From assembly GCA_022768695.1 (NCBI GenBank), contig JALEPO010000089.1, positions 1-40,580 on the forward strand: 40,580 nucleotides of DNA, given 5' to 3'. Shown piece after piece: positions 15,509 through 24,533 of the stretch; within the stretch, counting starts at the first letter, position 1, and each line of letters begins with the position of its first letter. The position numbers and the translations under genes are program-made. The stretch comes from Clostridia bacterium (GTDB lineage Bacteria > Bacillota > Clostridia > UBA1381). The notes under the pieces are model-generated. The model saw nothing but the letters and a program-made list of their open reading frames with translations, ran no database searches and had not been told where the DNA came from.

Positions 15509-15811
15509 TTATTCCTCATCTTTTCTGATGATGATAGTTCTAAGGATACCTTCTGTAATCTTATACTGTCTGTCCAATTCCTTTGGGAAATCAGCATCAG
15601 CCTTGAAGTTTACAAGATAGTAAAAACCTTCTGTTCTATCATTAATTTCATAAGCAAGTCTTCTCTTGCCCCACTCATCAACTGACTCAAGCTCACCGTT
15701 CTTTTCGATAAGTGATGTAAACTTATCCTTAAGGGCAGTTACGCTTTCCTCATTAAGTGTTGCATCAATGATAAAAATTGTTTCATAGCTGTTAATAATT
15801 TTTTCAGCCAT
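15509..15811 (-). CDS. rpsF: 30S ribosomal protein S6
   Basis: S6 binds S18 on the small-subunit platform. The 100-aa length is normal, with the family N-terminus NSYETIFIID and the central DEWGKRRLAYEI. AGGAGG lies about nine bases upstream. It is the first gene of rpsF-ssb-rpsR, behind a roughly 70-base leader containing a GC-rich hairpin. Confidence 0.97.
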   Translation of the reverse strand: MAEKIINSYETIFIIDATLNEESVTALKDKFTSLIEKNGELESVDEWGKRRLAYEINDRTEGFYYLVNFKADADFPKELDRQYKITEGILRTIIIRKDEE

Positions 15812-15819
15812 TTTCTACA

Positions 15820-15882
15820 CCTCCTTATGGACTTTAGTCCCGAAGCCCCGCTTCGGGCAAGGATTGCCTGTTATCACAGACT
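15820..15882 (-). promoter_or_regulatory. rpsF leader hairpin, possible S6:S18 autoregulatory site
   Basis: A CCCGAAG / CTTCGGG stem and a GGACT / AGTCC dyad lie between promoter and ribosome binding site. Many bacteria have an S6:S18-binding RNA in this position. I cannot confirm its diagnostic CCG bulge by eye, so the assignment rests mostly on location. Confidence 0.35.
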
Positions 15883-15887
15883 TTGCT

Positions 15888-15916
15888 ATTATACAATAAA
15901 AGAGAAAAAATGTCAA
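15888..15916 (-). promoter_or_regulatory. sigma-A promoter of rpsF-ssb-rpsR
   Basis: TTGACA and TATAAT have a 17-base spacer on the minus strand. The -35 box forms the loop and 3' arm of the upstream terminator. Confidence 0.88.
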
Positions 15917-15933
15917 GACATTTTTTCTCTTTT
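15898..15933 (-). terminator. terminator of ftsH-XRE, overlapping the rpsF promoter
   Basis: A perfect 17-bp stem, AAAAGAGAAAAAATGTC with its complement, has a 2-base loop and ends in a T run. It stops transcripts from the XRE gene. The TTGACA of the next promoter lies inside it. Confidence 0.8.
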
Positions 15934-15966
15934 TTAAAATTTTTAACTAATATTAGACGCTTTTAA

Positions 15967-16299
15967 TTAATCCGCTCTGTATTTACTGTCATTTATTAAA
16001 AAACGGTAAAACTCTGCAAGCATTTTCATACCGTCCGCATTCAGCTTTGATAAATCAATTTCCGACGCGGGTGATACAATTACTTGTCTGCGTTCATTTG
16101 TTCTTCCGTACAGATAATCACTTGAAACATTGAAATATATTGCAAGATTTCTTAGCACTATCGGTGAAGGACATCTTATCCCCTTTTCCCAGTTTGCTAC
16201 CGCACTCCTGTTTACACCCGCAATATATCCGAGAGATTCCTGAGTTATGCCCTTCTCCTTGCGAAGCTGTCTGAGGCGATGCGCAAATGTATCAATCAT
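15967..16299 (-). CDS. XRE-family HTH regulator coupled to ftsH
   Basis: The 110-aa protein has an N-terminal helix-turn-helix of the Cro/C1 type (about residues 7-61: LRQLRKEKGITQESLGYIAG, then VNRSAVANWEKG). A short C-terminal region of unknown role follows. The ORF track begins inside ftsH. I chose MIDTFAH because GGAGG lies nine bases before it. The ATG overlaps the last eight bases of ftsH (ATGATTGA), so translation is coupled. The target is unknown; the coupling suggests it reports on, or responds to, ftsH expression. Confidence 0.85.
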   Translation of the reverse strand: MIDTFAHRLRQLRKEKGITQESLGYIAGVNRSAVANWEKGIRCPSPIVLRNLAIYFNVSSDYLYGRTNERRQVIVSPASEIDLSKLNADGMKMLAEFYRFLINDSKYRAD

Positions 16300-18283
16300 T
16301 TGCGTTTTCCTCCGCCTGTTCAGCTGCTTCCTGCCCGTTATGTCTTTCATTCACCTTATTGAATATCTCCATAAACTGGTCGCCGGTTATGGTTTCCTTA
16401 TCAATAAGGAATTCAGCAATTTCATCAAGAGCCTCTCTGTTTTCATTAAGTAAAAGCAATGCCTTATCGTAGCAATTCTTCAATACAGATACAACCTCGT
16501 TATCGACAGCGGTTTTAGTTTCCTCGGAACAATTCGATACACTTCTGCCGTCAAGATATTTATTCTGAACGCTCTCAAGCCCCGCCATGCCAAATTTATC
16601 CGACATACCATACTGTGTAATCATATTTCTTGCAAGCGCTGTTGCGCGTTCAATATCATTTGAAGCTCCGGTTGTCTTTGTGTTAAATACAATTTCCTCC
16701 GCAGCACGGCCGGCAAGGAACACAGTAAGCTGATCAAGTATTTCATCCTTTGACATCAGATACTTTTCTTCCTCCTCAGGCATCTGCATTGTGTATCCCA
16801 AGGCGCCCATTGTACGCGGAACAATCGTGATTTTATGAACCGGCTGAGTATTTTTCTGGAGGGCGGTTGCAAGCGCGTGACCTACCTCATGGAAAGCAAC
16901 TATCCGCTTTTCATTTTCGGACAATATTCTATCCTTCTTTTCCTTACCCGCTATAATAACCTCAACAGCCTCCATCAAATCCTCCTGCAAAACAAGCTTT
17001 CTGCCCATACGCACCGCGCGCAGCGCCGCCTCATTTACCATATTTGCAAGATCCGCGCCTACCGCTCCGCTTGTAGCAAGAGCCATAGCGTGTAAATCAA
17101 TGGAAGGATCGGTTTTAACATTTTTAATATGCACCTTAAGAATATCCTCGCGTCCCTTTAGGTCAGGCTTTTCAACGATAATGCGTCTGTCAAAGCGTCC
17201 GGGACGCAGCAGCGCTTTATCCAAAACCTCAGGACGGTTTGTTGCGGCAAGGATAACAAGCCCCTTTGAGGAATCGAAGCCGTCCATTTCTGAAAGCAGC
17301 TGGTTCAGAGTCTGTTCACGCTCATCATTTGAGCTTAGCTGATTATCTCGTGATTTGCCTATAGCGTCAATTTCATCAATAAATATAATACACGGTGCTT
17401 TTGCGGAAGCCTGTTTGAATAAATCTCTTACTCTTGAAGCGCCCACGCCCACAAACATTTCCACAAATTCCGAACCGGAAAGCGAGAAAAACGGCACATT
17501 GGCTTCACCCGCAACAGCCTTTGCAAGAAGCGTCTTACCGGTACCCGGAGGGCCGACAAGCAATGCGCCCTTGGGCTGTTTTGCACCTATCGCCGTATAT
17601 TTTGTCGGATTATGAAGGAAATCAACTATTTCATCAAGCGATTCCTTAGCCTCCTCCTGCCCGGCAACATCCGCAAATGTAACTCCGGTCTTATTTTCTA
17701 TATTATACATCTTCGCATTGGACTGACCTATTCCCATAATTCCACCGCCGCCCATTTTCTTGGAAAGCGAGCGCGAAAAAAACATCATAAGAGCAAATAT
17801 AAGCAAAAACGGCATGATGTTCCACAGGAAAAATTCAAGCATTCCGCTTGAGTTTTCAAGTGAACGACCGTATGTTACACCCTTTTCATCAAGCTTTTCA
17901 AGCAGCCTGTCGTCGTTTATATAACCGGTATAATAAACCTTGCGCATTTCTTTTTTTGCATTTTCGATTATATCCGTACTGTCTGTATTTCTGCCGAAAA
18001 TTCTTTCCGAAAGATTGCCTGCCATTTTTCCGGCAGCTTCAATGTTTTTCACTTCCTCGGAATTTTCATCAACGTTTTCATATATAATCAATCTATCGGT
18101 TTTTAATACAACCTCGTTCACTTGATTATTATCAAGCATAGTCATAAATTCATTATAGGTTATTTCTTTTTTGGGCTGTGAGGCTGCAAAAGAAATAAAT
18201 ACATTCAGTAAAACCGTTAAACCCACCGATATTATAAGCATTGTTATCAGCGGATTTTTAAACGGTGATTTTTTCTCGTTCAT
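16292..18283 (-). CDS. ftsH: ATP-dependent membrane zinc protease FtsH
   Basis: FtsH is a hexameric AAA+ membrane protease that degrades misfolded membrane proteins and regulators. Two TM segments (about residues 10-30 and 150-170) flank an extracytoplasmic domain. The AAA module has GPPGTGKT and IIFIDEID. The peptidase zinc site is HEVGH, with Val replacing the usual Ala. The acidic C-terminus is [12 protein letters not shown]. The start MNEKKSP is preferred, with AAGGAG ten bases upstream, giving 663 aa against 673 in the track. The tilS-hpt genes often found beside ftsH are absent. Confidence 0.96.
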   Translation of the reverse strand: MNEKKSPFKNPLITMLIISVGLTVLLNVFISFAASQPKKEITYNEFMTMLDNNQVNEVVLKTDRLIIYENVDENSEEVKNIEAAGKMAGNLSERIFGRNTDSTDIIENAKKEMRKVYYTGYINDDRLLEKLDEKGVTYGRSLENSSGMLEFFLWNIMPFLLIFALMMFFSRSLSKKMGGGGIMGIGQSNAKMYNIENKTGVTFADVAGQEEAKESLDEIVDFLHNPTKYTAIGAKQPKGALLVGPPGTGKTLLAKAVAGEANVPFFSLSGSEFVEMFVGVGASRVRDLFKQASAKAPCIIFIDEIDAIGKSRDNQLSSNDEREQTLNQLLSEMDGFDSSKGLVILAATNRPEVLDKALLRPGRFDRRIIVEKPDLKGREDILKVHIKNVKTDPSIDLHAMALATSGAVGADLANMVNEAALRAVRMGRKLVLQEDLMEAVEVIIAGKEKKDRILSENEKRIVAFHEVGHALATALQKNTQPVHKITIVPRTMGALGYTMQMPEEEEKYLMSKDEILDQLTVFLAGRAAEEIVFNTKTTGASNDIERATALARNMITQYGMSDKFGMAGLESVQNKYLDGRSVSNCSEETKTAVDNEVVSVLKNCYDKALLLLNENREALDEIAEFLIDKETITGDQFMEIFNKVNERHNGQEAAEQAEENAND

Positions 18284-18328
18284 TTGGTGCTTCTCCTTTT
18301 CGCATTTTTGCATAGCATCTATTTATCC

Positions 18329-18357
18329 ATTGTATCACTTTATCATAATTATTTCAA
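18329..18357 (-). promoter_or_regulatory. promoter of ftsH
   Basis: TTGAAA and TACAAT have a 17-base spacer on the minus strand. Confidence 0.7.
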
Positions 18358-18418
18358 TGATAAATAAATTAATTTACATATTTTTATTAATATTCACAAA
18401 TTTGAAATATTTTATTGA

Positions 18419-18447
18419 TTGACTTATATGAAAAAAAGTGATAAAAT
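18419..18447 (+). promoter_or_regulatory. promoter of the SLH-protein gene
   Basis: TTGACT and TAAAAT have a 17-base spacer. GGGAGG precedes the start codon by eight bases. Confidence 0.7.
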
Positions 18448-18493
18448 AATAATATATGCTATTTATTAAGGATAAGAATGGGAGGACTTTTCA

Positions 18494-21400
18494 ATGAAGA
18501 AAAAATTTTCATTGGCGGCATTGCTTATAATGCTGCTTTCAATGGCATTTTCCGCCATTGCTTCTGCCGAATCCTTTACGGACATTAATGACAGTAAGTA
18601 CAGAGAAGCAATTATAACGCTTTCAAAGCTTAACGTTATCAATGGCTACGAGGAAAGTGACGGCACAAACACTTTTAGACCTGATAACACAATTACCAGA
18701 GCTGAATTTACAAAAATGCTTGTATGTATGATGGGATACGAGGACAAGCCTGTTTATAATTCGGCGCCCTTTAATGACATTGATATGTGGGCAAAGAATT
18801 TTATTAACACAGCCTATTCGCTCGGAATAATAAACGGAATGAGTGATGAGGAATTTATGCCGGACGACCCAGTTACATATGAGCAGGCACAAAAAATGAT
18901 GGTTTGCGCCTTAGGCTATGTAGATACCGCCGAATCAAAGGGTGGCTGGCCTAACGGATACACTCAGACTGCCGCTTCTCTAAAGCTTAAGGACCATATT
19001 TCAGGCACAAGCGATAAAGACGCAGCACCCAGAGGCGTTATTGCACAGCTTATGTATAACTCGCTTGAGGTAGAATTGATGGAATACCAGAATGCGCAGT
19101 GGGTTCCCACAGAAAAAACATTTCTTACCGATTACCTTAATGTAGTCAAGCTAAAGGGCACACTTGTCGGGGTTGAAGATTTCGTTTCCAGCGAATGTAC
19201 GGTTAAGCTTGCAAACCGTCAGATGGATATAATGAACGCTTCCGGCGAGGAAATAATTATCGATTTCTCAGACTATACGAAAAACGTTACTGATTTAAAC
19301 AAATTCCTTGGCAATATTATTACGATTTATTACAGACTGGATAAACTAAGCGATCATAAAACGCTTATTGCTATAGACGATGAAACAACAAAAAATACGG
19401 AATTTGAAGTAAACTTCGATAAAATTATAAGCTACAACGGCACAACGTTGGTTTATGATGAAAACGGTAAAAAGAAAAGCATAAAGGTAAGCACAAAAAA
19501 TGCTTCGGTAAGATACAACGGAAAGCCAATCAGCACAGATACAATCACTCTCGGCAATAACGATTATTCATTGTCAGAGGCTGTTGAGCAGTGGCTTTCA
19601 CCTGACAGCGAGCACTTTATATACGGCGATGTAAAGCTTACCGACAGCGGTTCGGACGGCGATATAAATCTTATTCAGATTTATAACTATGAAACAATCG
19701 TTGCATATCAGGCTCCCAAAACCTCAGATTACAAAATTACAGATAAGTTAGTTTCCGGAAGAAGCATTATTCTCGACCCTAACAGCTCGGAATATTCATA
19801 CACCGTTCAGAAAAACGGTTCACAAATAGAGCTGACAGCTATCGCAGCCGGCGATGTAGTTCTTTACGCAAAAAGTCTTGACGGTTCGTTATACACAGTC
19901 TATGTTACATCAAAGCCGGTTAAGGGTTCTATATCCACTACCGAAGAAGGATATATGTACATAGGCACTGATAAATACAAAATCGGCAGTATGTGCGAGG
20001 ATTACATAAACAAAAATCAATCGGGAAAAAGCATAAAGGTTGGTGTTTCGGGAACTTTCTATCTTGATATGTATAATACGGTTGTTTACGGTACAATTGA
20101 TACCGCAACAGAAAATCGTCCTTACGCATATATTGCAAATGCGTTTGTAGAAGAATGCGAAGACGCAGGTTATATTACACTTTACACCAACGGCACCGCC
20201 GCAAAAACCTACCAGCTGAAGGATAAGGTAAGATTAAACGGCAGCACCATGGATTACGACGCAGCTGTTGAGCATCTTGAGCAATCGGCTAAGTACAATA
20301 ACGCTGACGCTGAGGAATCAATGGCACAGGCAATATACGGCTCAGATAAGCCTAATATAACATCATGCTCACAGGTTGCAAGAGTTACAATTTCAAACAA
20401 CCTTGTAACAAGCATAGTCACACTTGACGCAGAAACAACCGGTACACAGAACGAAAGCACTGACACTATCGTCAAATACAGCGACCTTGATCAATATATA
20501 TTCTCAGCATCGGGCGGAACTGCATCAACAAAAAAAGGAAGCTTTAAAACTTTGGGCAGTACAACAAGCTCAACAGTGTTCTCAACCGATTCTTCAACAA
20601 CAGTAATATTTGTCCCGAAGGACAGAAAGGACAAAAACGGCTATGCTTCAAAGAACTTTACAAATAATACAAAATATTACGTTGAAGCATACGACTTAAA
20701 ATCTTCTAAAATTGCCGGTCTTGTTCTTGTTTATTCAAACAAGGATAATTCGGTTACAGAGGTTTCAAGAGCAACAAACTTCGGTATAGTGTCAGCACTT
20801 CCGTCATCAAGCTATAATACCGAAACCGATGAATCCGCACAGGAAATAAGCGTTTATTACGGTCCCGGCAATGATGCGCAGACAACGGTAAAATCATGGC
20901 AGACACTTACAGAAACAGAGTTCTCGGATATAGTAGTGGGCGATGTTATTCAGTTTGCATATGACACCTCAAAGCGTGTCAAAGACAGAATTAACAATAT
21001 TAAATTCAATGATATTGCAGCTGTTCTTGACGGTAACGTACAAAATGACGGCAAGCTTTACGACTGGAACGAGGAACAGGAGCCTACCGAGGAAAACAAC
21101 TATCAGTCATATAAATTTGACTACAGATATAAGACTCTTGACGCAGGCGGCAAGCCTTCATGGAACGCTGATGCAAACCAATACCGGGATGAAATTTATA
21201 CAAGCAGCTCAATCTCCACCATCTACTCAAGAGCTTGTATGTATAATGTAAGTCAGGTATTTGAGGATGAGAAGAAGCTGTACGTTACAAAGAACGGCTT
21301 CGACAGTGAAGGAAACGTTGACGATACAGATTATGAAGAGGTTGAAATAACCTCCTCAACAAAAATTATCCGCATGGAATCAAACAGAGAGGAGTTAAGC

Positions 21401-21535
21401 AAATATGCGGAGGATACTACCACCGAGATGGCATTTACTGATTTGAAATCGGCTCAGTATTACGGCAAGGATTGCTCAAAAATTCTTGTTTGCTCATCAA
21501 AAGGTGTTGCTAAATTGATTGTTGTATATAATTAA
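18494..21535 (+). CDS. S-layer-homology domain surface protein
   Basis: The 1013-aa protein has a signal peptide (MKKKFSLAALLIMLLSMAFS, cleavage near ASA-ES). Two SLH domains follow at about residues 27-75 (FTDINDSKYREAIITLSKLN ... FRPDNTITRAEF) and 90-145 (FNDIDMWAKNFINTAYSLGI ... FMPDDPVTYEQA). A partial third may follow. SLH domains anchor proteins to wall-linked polysaccharide. The remaining ~850 residues are Ser/Thr/Asn/Asp-rich, beta-type sequence without a catalytic motif I recognise. It could be a structural S-layer protein or an adhesin. It is a single-gene transcript ending in a strong terminator. Confidence 0.88.
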   Translation: MKKKFSLAALLIMLLSMAFSAIASAESFTDINDSKYREAIITLSKLNVINGYEESDGTNTFRPDNTITRAEFTKMLVCMMGYEDKPVYNSAPFNDIDMWAKNFINTAYSLGIINGMSDEEFMPDDPVTYEQAQKMMVCALGYVDTAESKGGWPNGYTQTAASLKLKDHISGTSDKDAAPRGVIAQLMYNSLEVELMEYQNAQWVPTEKTFLTDYLNVVKLKGTLVGVEDFVSSECTVKLANRQMDIMNASGEEIIIDFSDYTKNVTDLNKFLGNIITIYYRLDKLSDHKTLIAIDDETTKNTEFEVNFDKIISYNGTTLVYDENGKKKSIKVSTKNASVRYNGKPISTDTITLGNNDYSLSEAVEQWLSPDSEHFIYGDVKLTDSGSDGDINLIQIYNYETIVAYQAPKTSDYKITDKLVSGRSIILDPNSSEYSYTVQKNGSQIELTAIAAGDVVLYAKSLDGSLYTVYVTSKPVKGSISTTEEGYMYIGTDKYKIGSMCEDYINKNQSGKSIKVGVSGTFYLDMYNTVVYGTIDTATENRPYAYIANAFVEECEDAGYITLYTNGTAAKTYQLKDKVRLNGSTMDYDAAVEHLEQSAKYNNADAEESMAQAIYGSDKPNITSCSQVARVTISNNLVTSIVTLDAETTGTQNESTDTIVKYSDLDQYIFSASGGTASTKKGSFKTLGSTTSSTVFSTDSSTTVIFVPKDRKDKNGYASKNFTNNTKYYVEAYDLKSSKIAGLVLVYSNKDNSVTEVSRATNFGIVSALPSSSYNTETDESAQEISVYYGPGNDAQTTVKSWQTLTETEFSDIVVGDVIQFAYDTSKRVKDRINNIKFNDIAAVLDGNVQNDGKLYDWNEEQEPTEENNYQSYKFDYRYKTLDAGGKPSWNADANQYRDEIYTSSSISTIYSRACMYNVSQVFEDEKKLYVTKNGFDSEGNVDDTDYEEVEITSSTKIIRMESNREELSKYAEDTTTEMAFTDLKSAQYYGKDCSKILVCSSKGVAKLIVVYN

Positions 21536-21540
21536 CGCAA

Positions 21541-21577
21541 AAAAAAGGAAATTCCCATATGGAATTTCCTTTTTTTA
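21541..21577. terminator. bidirectional terminator between the SLH gene and clpE
   Basis: A 15-bp perfect stem, AAAAAAGGAAATTCC with its complement, has loop CATAT and A/T runs on both sides. Confidence 0.92.
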
Positions 21578-21581
21578 TTCA

Positions 21582-23927
21582 TCACTGTGCCATCAAAACA
21601 GCATTAAGGGTAATTTCCTTTCCGTTCGCATCTGCGGTAATTTGTGTTCCCTCTTGAATTTGTCCCATAAGCGAAAGCTTCGCAAGCTTATCCTCAAGCA
21701 GCTTCTGTATAGCGCGCTTTAACGGTCTTGCGCCATATTTTTTATCATATCCATGATTTAATATCAATTCCTTAGCCTTATCCGTAACAATAAGCTCAGC
21801 GCCCTTTTCATTAAGCTTTTCAACAATATCCTTAAGCAACAGGTTAATAATCTGACGAAGCTCCGCTTGTGTAAGCGGCTTAAAGGTTACTATCTCGTCA
21901 ATTCTGTTCAGAAATTCAGGCTTGAAGAACTGCTTCAGGCTCTTATCGACATTATCCGCCATTGTAAGCGTATCATCCGACATAAATCCCGGAGCGGTAC
22001 TCTTAAATTCAGAACCGGCATTTGTTGTCATAATGATAATAGTGTTTTCAAAATTAACTATCTTGCCGTGACTGTCAGCAATTCTTCCGTCGTCAAGGAT
22101 TTGCAGGAATAAATTAAATACCTCAGGATGCGCCTTTTCAATCTCATCAAGCAGAATTACGGAATACGGCTTTCTGCGCACCTTTTCGGTAAGCTGACCG
22201 GCATCGTCATATCCGACATATCCCGGCGGCGAGCCGTTAAGCTTTGATACAGCATGCTTCTCCATATATTCCGACATATCTATTCTTATTAAAGCTTCCT
22301 CGGTATCAAACATTACCTCTGCAATAGTTTTTACAAGCTCTGTTTTACCCACTCCTGTAGGACCGGCAAATATAAAGGATACCGGTCTTTTTTTGTTTGT
22401 TATATCCGCTCTGCCGCGACGGATTGCCTGCGAAACAGCATTCACCGCTTCATCCTGACCTATAACGCGCTGATGAATTCTATCCTCAAGATTAAGCAGC
22501 TTCTGTGATTCATCCTCTGTAAGTCTGTGTACGGGTATCTTCGTCCAGCCCTCAATAACAGCCGCAATATCATCAAATGTAATTTCAACGTTTGCCGCAT
22601 CGGCCTCCGTCTTTGCAATGCTCTGTTCAAGCTGAAGCTTCTCGGTTTTTAAGTTTGCGACCTTTTCAAAATCAGCCTTTTCCGTAGCCTCCTCGGTCTT
22701 TAGATCCAAATCCGCAAGACGCTCCTTTAGCAGCTTCACTTCATAAATCGCCTTATTTTTCAAATTTACCTTTGAGCCGGCCTCATCGATTACGTCAATC
22801 GCTTTGTCAGGTAAAAATCTGTCAGTAATATATCTTTCCGACATTCTTACCGCATCTTCTATTATTCTGTCTGATATTTTTACCTTATGGTAATCCTCAT
22901 AATAATCCTTAATTCCTTTTAATATCTCTATGCTTTCATCAATAGACGGCTCGTCTATAAGCACCGGCTGAAAACGTCTTTCAAGAGCGGAATCTTTTTC
23001 GATATGCTTACGGTATTCTGTCAGAGTAGTTGCGCCTATAATCTGAATTTCACCGCGCGCCAGCGCCGGCTTGAGAATATTAGCCGCGCTCATTGCGCCC
23101 TCGGCATCTCCTGCCGCAACTATATTATGAATTTCATCTATAACAAGAATAACGTTGCCCATTTCCTTTGCTTCGTTGAGCAGACTTTTCAATCTTGCTT
23201 CAAACTGACCTCTAAACTGAGTTCCGGCAACAATTGCGGTAAAGTCAAGCAAATAGAGCTGATAACCAAACAGCTTAGGCGGAACCTGCTTTTCATAAAT
23301 TCTGCACGCCAGTCCCTCCGCAACCGCAGTTTTACCAACACCCGGTTCACCTAAAAGAACCGGATTATTCTTTGAACGTCTGTTTAGAATCTGAATTACA
23401 CGCTCAATCTCCACATCACGGCTTACAACACGGTCAACCTCTCCATGAGCCGCTTTCTCGGTAAGATTTGTGCCATAAGTATCAAGCATACTTTTTTTCT
23501 TCTTTTTATTGTTTTTTTTCTTTTTATCGGTTTCGCTTCCGTCTTGCTGAACGTTATCCGGTTTTTCTCCGCCGTTCATAAAATTAAACGGAAGATTTCC
23601 GAAAAGTCCGCCGAACATATCCCCCATAGGAGCAGTTGCGGCGCCGCCTTCGTCGTCCTCGCCTCCGTTTACCATTTCTATCATCGATTGCAAATCACCG
23701 CCCTGCGATATATCGCCCATATTTTCAAAAAACTCTGACATCTGATTATTTAGAGAATCCAAATCCTCATCAGACATACCAAGATTATTTATCATCCTAT
23801 TCAGCGGAGCAATACCAAGACTTTTCGCGCACGACAGACACAGTCCCTCGTATGTTGTTTTATCTCCCTCCATTCTTGTTATATACAAAACGGCGGGATT
23901 TTTTTTACATCTCGTGCATAAATCCAT
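21582..23927 (-). CDS. clpE: ClpE-type AAA+ unfoldase
   Basis: ClpE is a stress-induced Hsp100 ATPase that unfolds proteins for ClpP. The 781-aa protein begins with a four-cysteine zinc finger (CTRC ... CLSC, residues 4-33) instead of the ClpC N-domain. A low-complexity Lys-rich linker follows (about 133-150). AAA module 1 has GEPGVGKT and [14 protein letters not shown]-like coiled segment ([17 protein letters not shown]) comes next, then AAA module 2 with GPTGVGKT and [12 protein letters not shown]. Where ClpP-binding loops usually read (L/I/V)GF, this protein has PGF (STAPGFMSD). AAAGGA precedes the ATG. CtsR boxes were not evident. Confidence 0.85.
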   Translation of the reverse strand: MDLCTRCKKNPAVLYITRMEGDKTTYEGLCLSCAKSLGIAPLNRMINNLGMSDEDLDSLNNQMSEFFENMGDISQGGDLQSMIEMVNGGEDDEGGAATAPMGDMFGGLFGNLPFNFMNGGEKPDNVQQDGSETDKKKKNNKKKKKSMLDTYGTNLTEKAAHGEVDRVVSRDVEIERVIQILNRRSKNNPVLLGEPGVGKTAVAEGLACRIYEKQVPPKLFGYQLYLLDFTAIVAGTQFRGQFEARLKSLLNEAKEMGNVILVIDEIHNIVAAGDAEGAMSAANILKPALARGEIQIIGATTLTEYRKHIEKDSALERRFQPVLIDEPSIDESIEILKGIKDYYEDYHKVKISDRIIEDAVRMSERYITDRFLPDKAIDVIDEAGSKVNLKNKAIYEVKLLKERLADLDLKTEEATEKADFEKVANLKTEKLQLEQSIAKTEADAANVEITFDDIAAVIEGWTKIPVHRLTEDESQKLLNLEDRIHQRVIGQDEAVNAVSQAIRRGRADITNKKRPVSFIFAGPTGVGKTELVKTIAEVMFDTEEALIRIDMSEYMEKHAVSKLNGSPPGYVGYDDAGQLTEKVRRKPYSVILLDEIEKAHPEVFNLFLQILDDGRIADSHGKIVNFENTIIIMTTNAGSEFKSTAPGFMSDDTLTMADNVDKSLKQFFKPEFLNRIDEIVTFKPLTQAELRQIINLLLKDIVEKLNEKGAELIVTDKAKELILNHGYDKKYGARPLKRAIQKLLEDKLAKLSLMGQIQEGTQITADANGKEITLNAVLMAQ

Positions 23928-23969
23928 TATTTATAATCCTTTCTGATTTCATATGCTTCTATATTATTT

Positions 23970-24098
23970 TTCAATAAGCGGCAAAACCGCATCATTCAAC
24001 AGCGGCGGATAGTATCACCGCTGAAAAAGAGTAAGCGGCATCCGTCGGCTAAAATACGGTGGATGTCTTGCTTTTAGTTATATCATTTTTTTATTATA
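23970..24098 (-). promoter_or_regulatory. clpE promoter and structured leader
   Basis: An extended -10 (TGGTATAAT, 24093-24098) precedes a leader of roughly 160 bases. Three successive hairpins lie in it on the minus strand: CATCC / GGATG inside an AAGC / GCTT outer stem, CAGCGG / CCGCTG, and GCGG / CCGC. No known riboswitch was recognised. It could affect mRNA stability or heat-dependent translation. Confidence 0.45.
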
Positions 24099-24239
24099 CC
24101 ATACTTAATTAAATATTTAAAGTCTTTTTTAATGAATTAACAAACTGTTAATTTTTTTGTAAAAGCCAAAGTTAATTGGAATATTTTACCATGAAATACC
24201 ATATACATATACAAATATAATTGCAAAAGGAATGATAAT

Positions 24240-24401
24240 ATGAAAACACAAGCCATTAAAAACAATAAATATATCGCAGTTACAATGTACAGAAGACGCG
24301 AAAAGATTAAACAATTAAAATCTCAGCTTGCAACATTCTTTTTTTGTATATCTGTATTTTGTACCATAATATATTTAGTTATATCCTCCCTGCATTTCTA
24401 A
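24240..24401 (+). CDS. 53-aa single-pass membrane microprotein (not in ORF track)
   Basis: The ORF starts with ATG eight bases after AAAAGGA. It encodes a positively charged N-terminal half (MYRRREKIKQLKSQ) followed by one hydrophobic segment (FFFCISVFCTIIYLVISSL). The basic side would stay in the cytoplasm. I do not recognise the family. It lies between clpE (divergent) and the first GT2 gene, which has its own promoter 70 bases downstream. Coding status rests on the ribosome binding site and the plausible topology. Confidence 0.55.
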   Translation: MKTQAIKNNKYIAVTMYRRREKIKQLKSQLATFFFCISVFCTIIYLVISSLHF

Positions 24402-24408
24402 CTGTATA

Positions 24409-24500
24409 ATTTATGATAAAACTATACAGAATATTACTTCTACTGTAATAGCTTTTAATTTATTTTGCTTATTGATTTTTAACGCCGAAGGGGATAAAAT
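24409..24500 (+). promoter_or_regulatory. inverted repeats and promoter of the first GT2 gene
   Basis: CTGTATA / TATACAG and TATTAC / GTAATA dyads precede a promoter with TTGATT at 24472-24477 and TAAAAT at 24495-24500 (17-base spacer). The dyads could be an operator or a weak terminator for the microprotein. Confidence 0.5.
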
Positions 24501-24533
24501 AGTTCATTATACACCCATTAAGGAGGTAATGCT

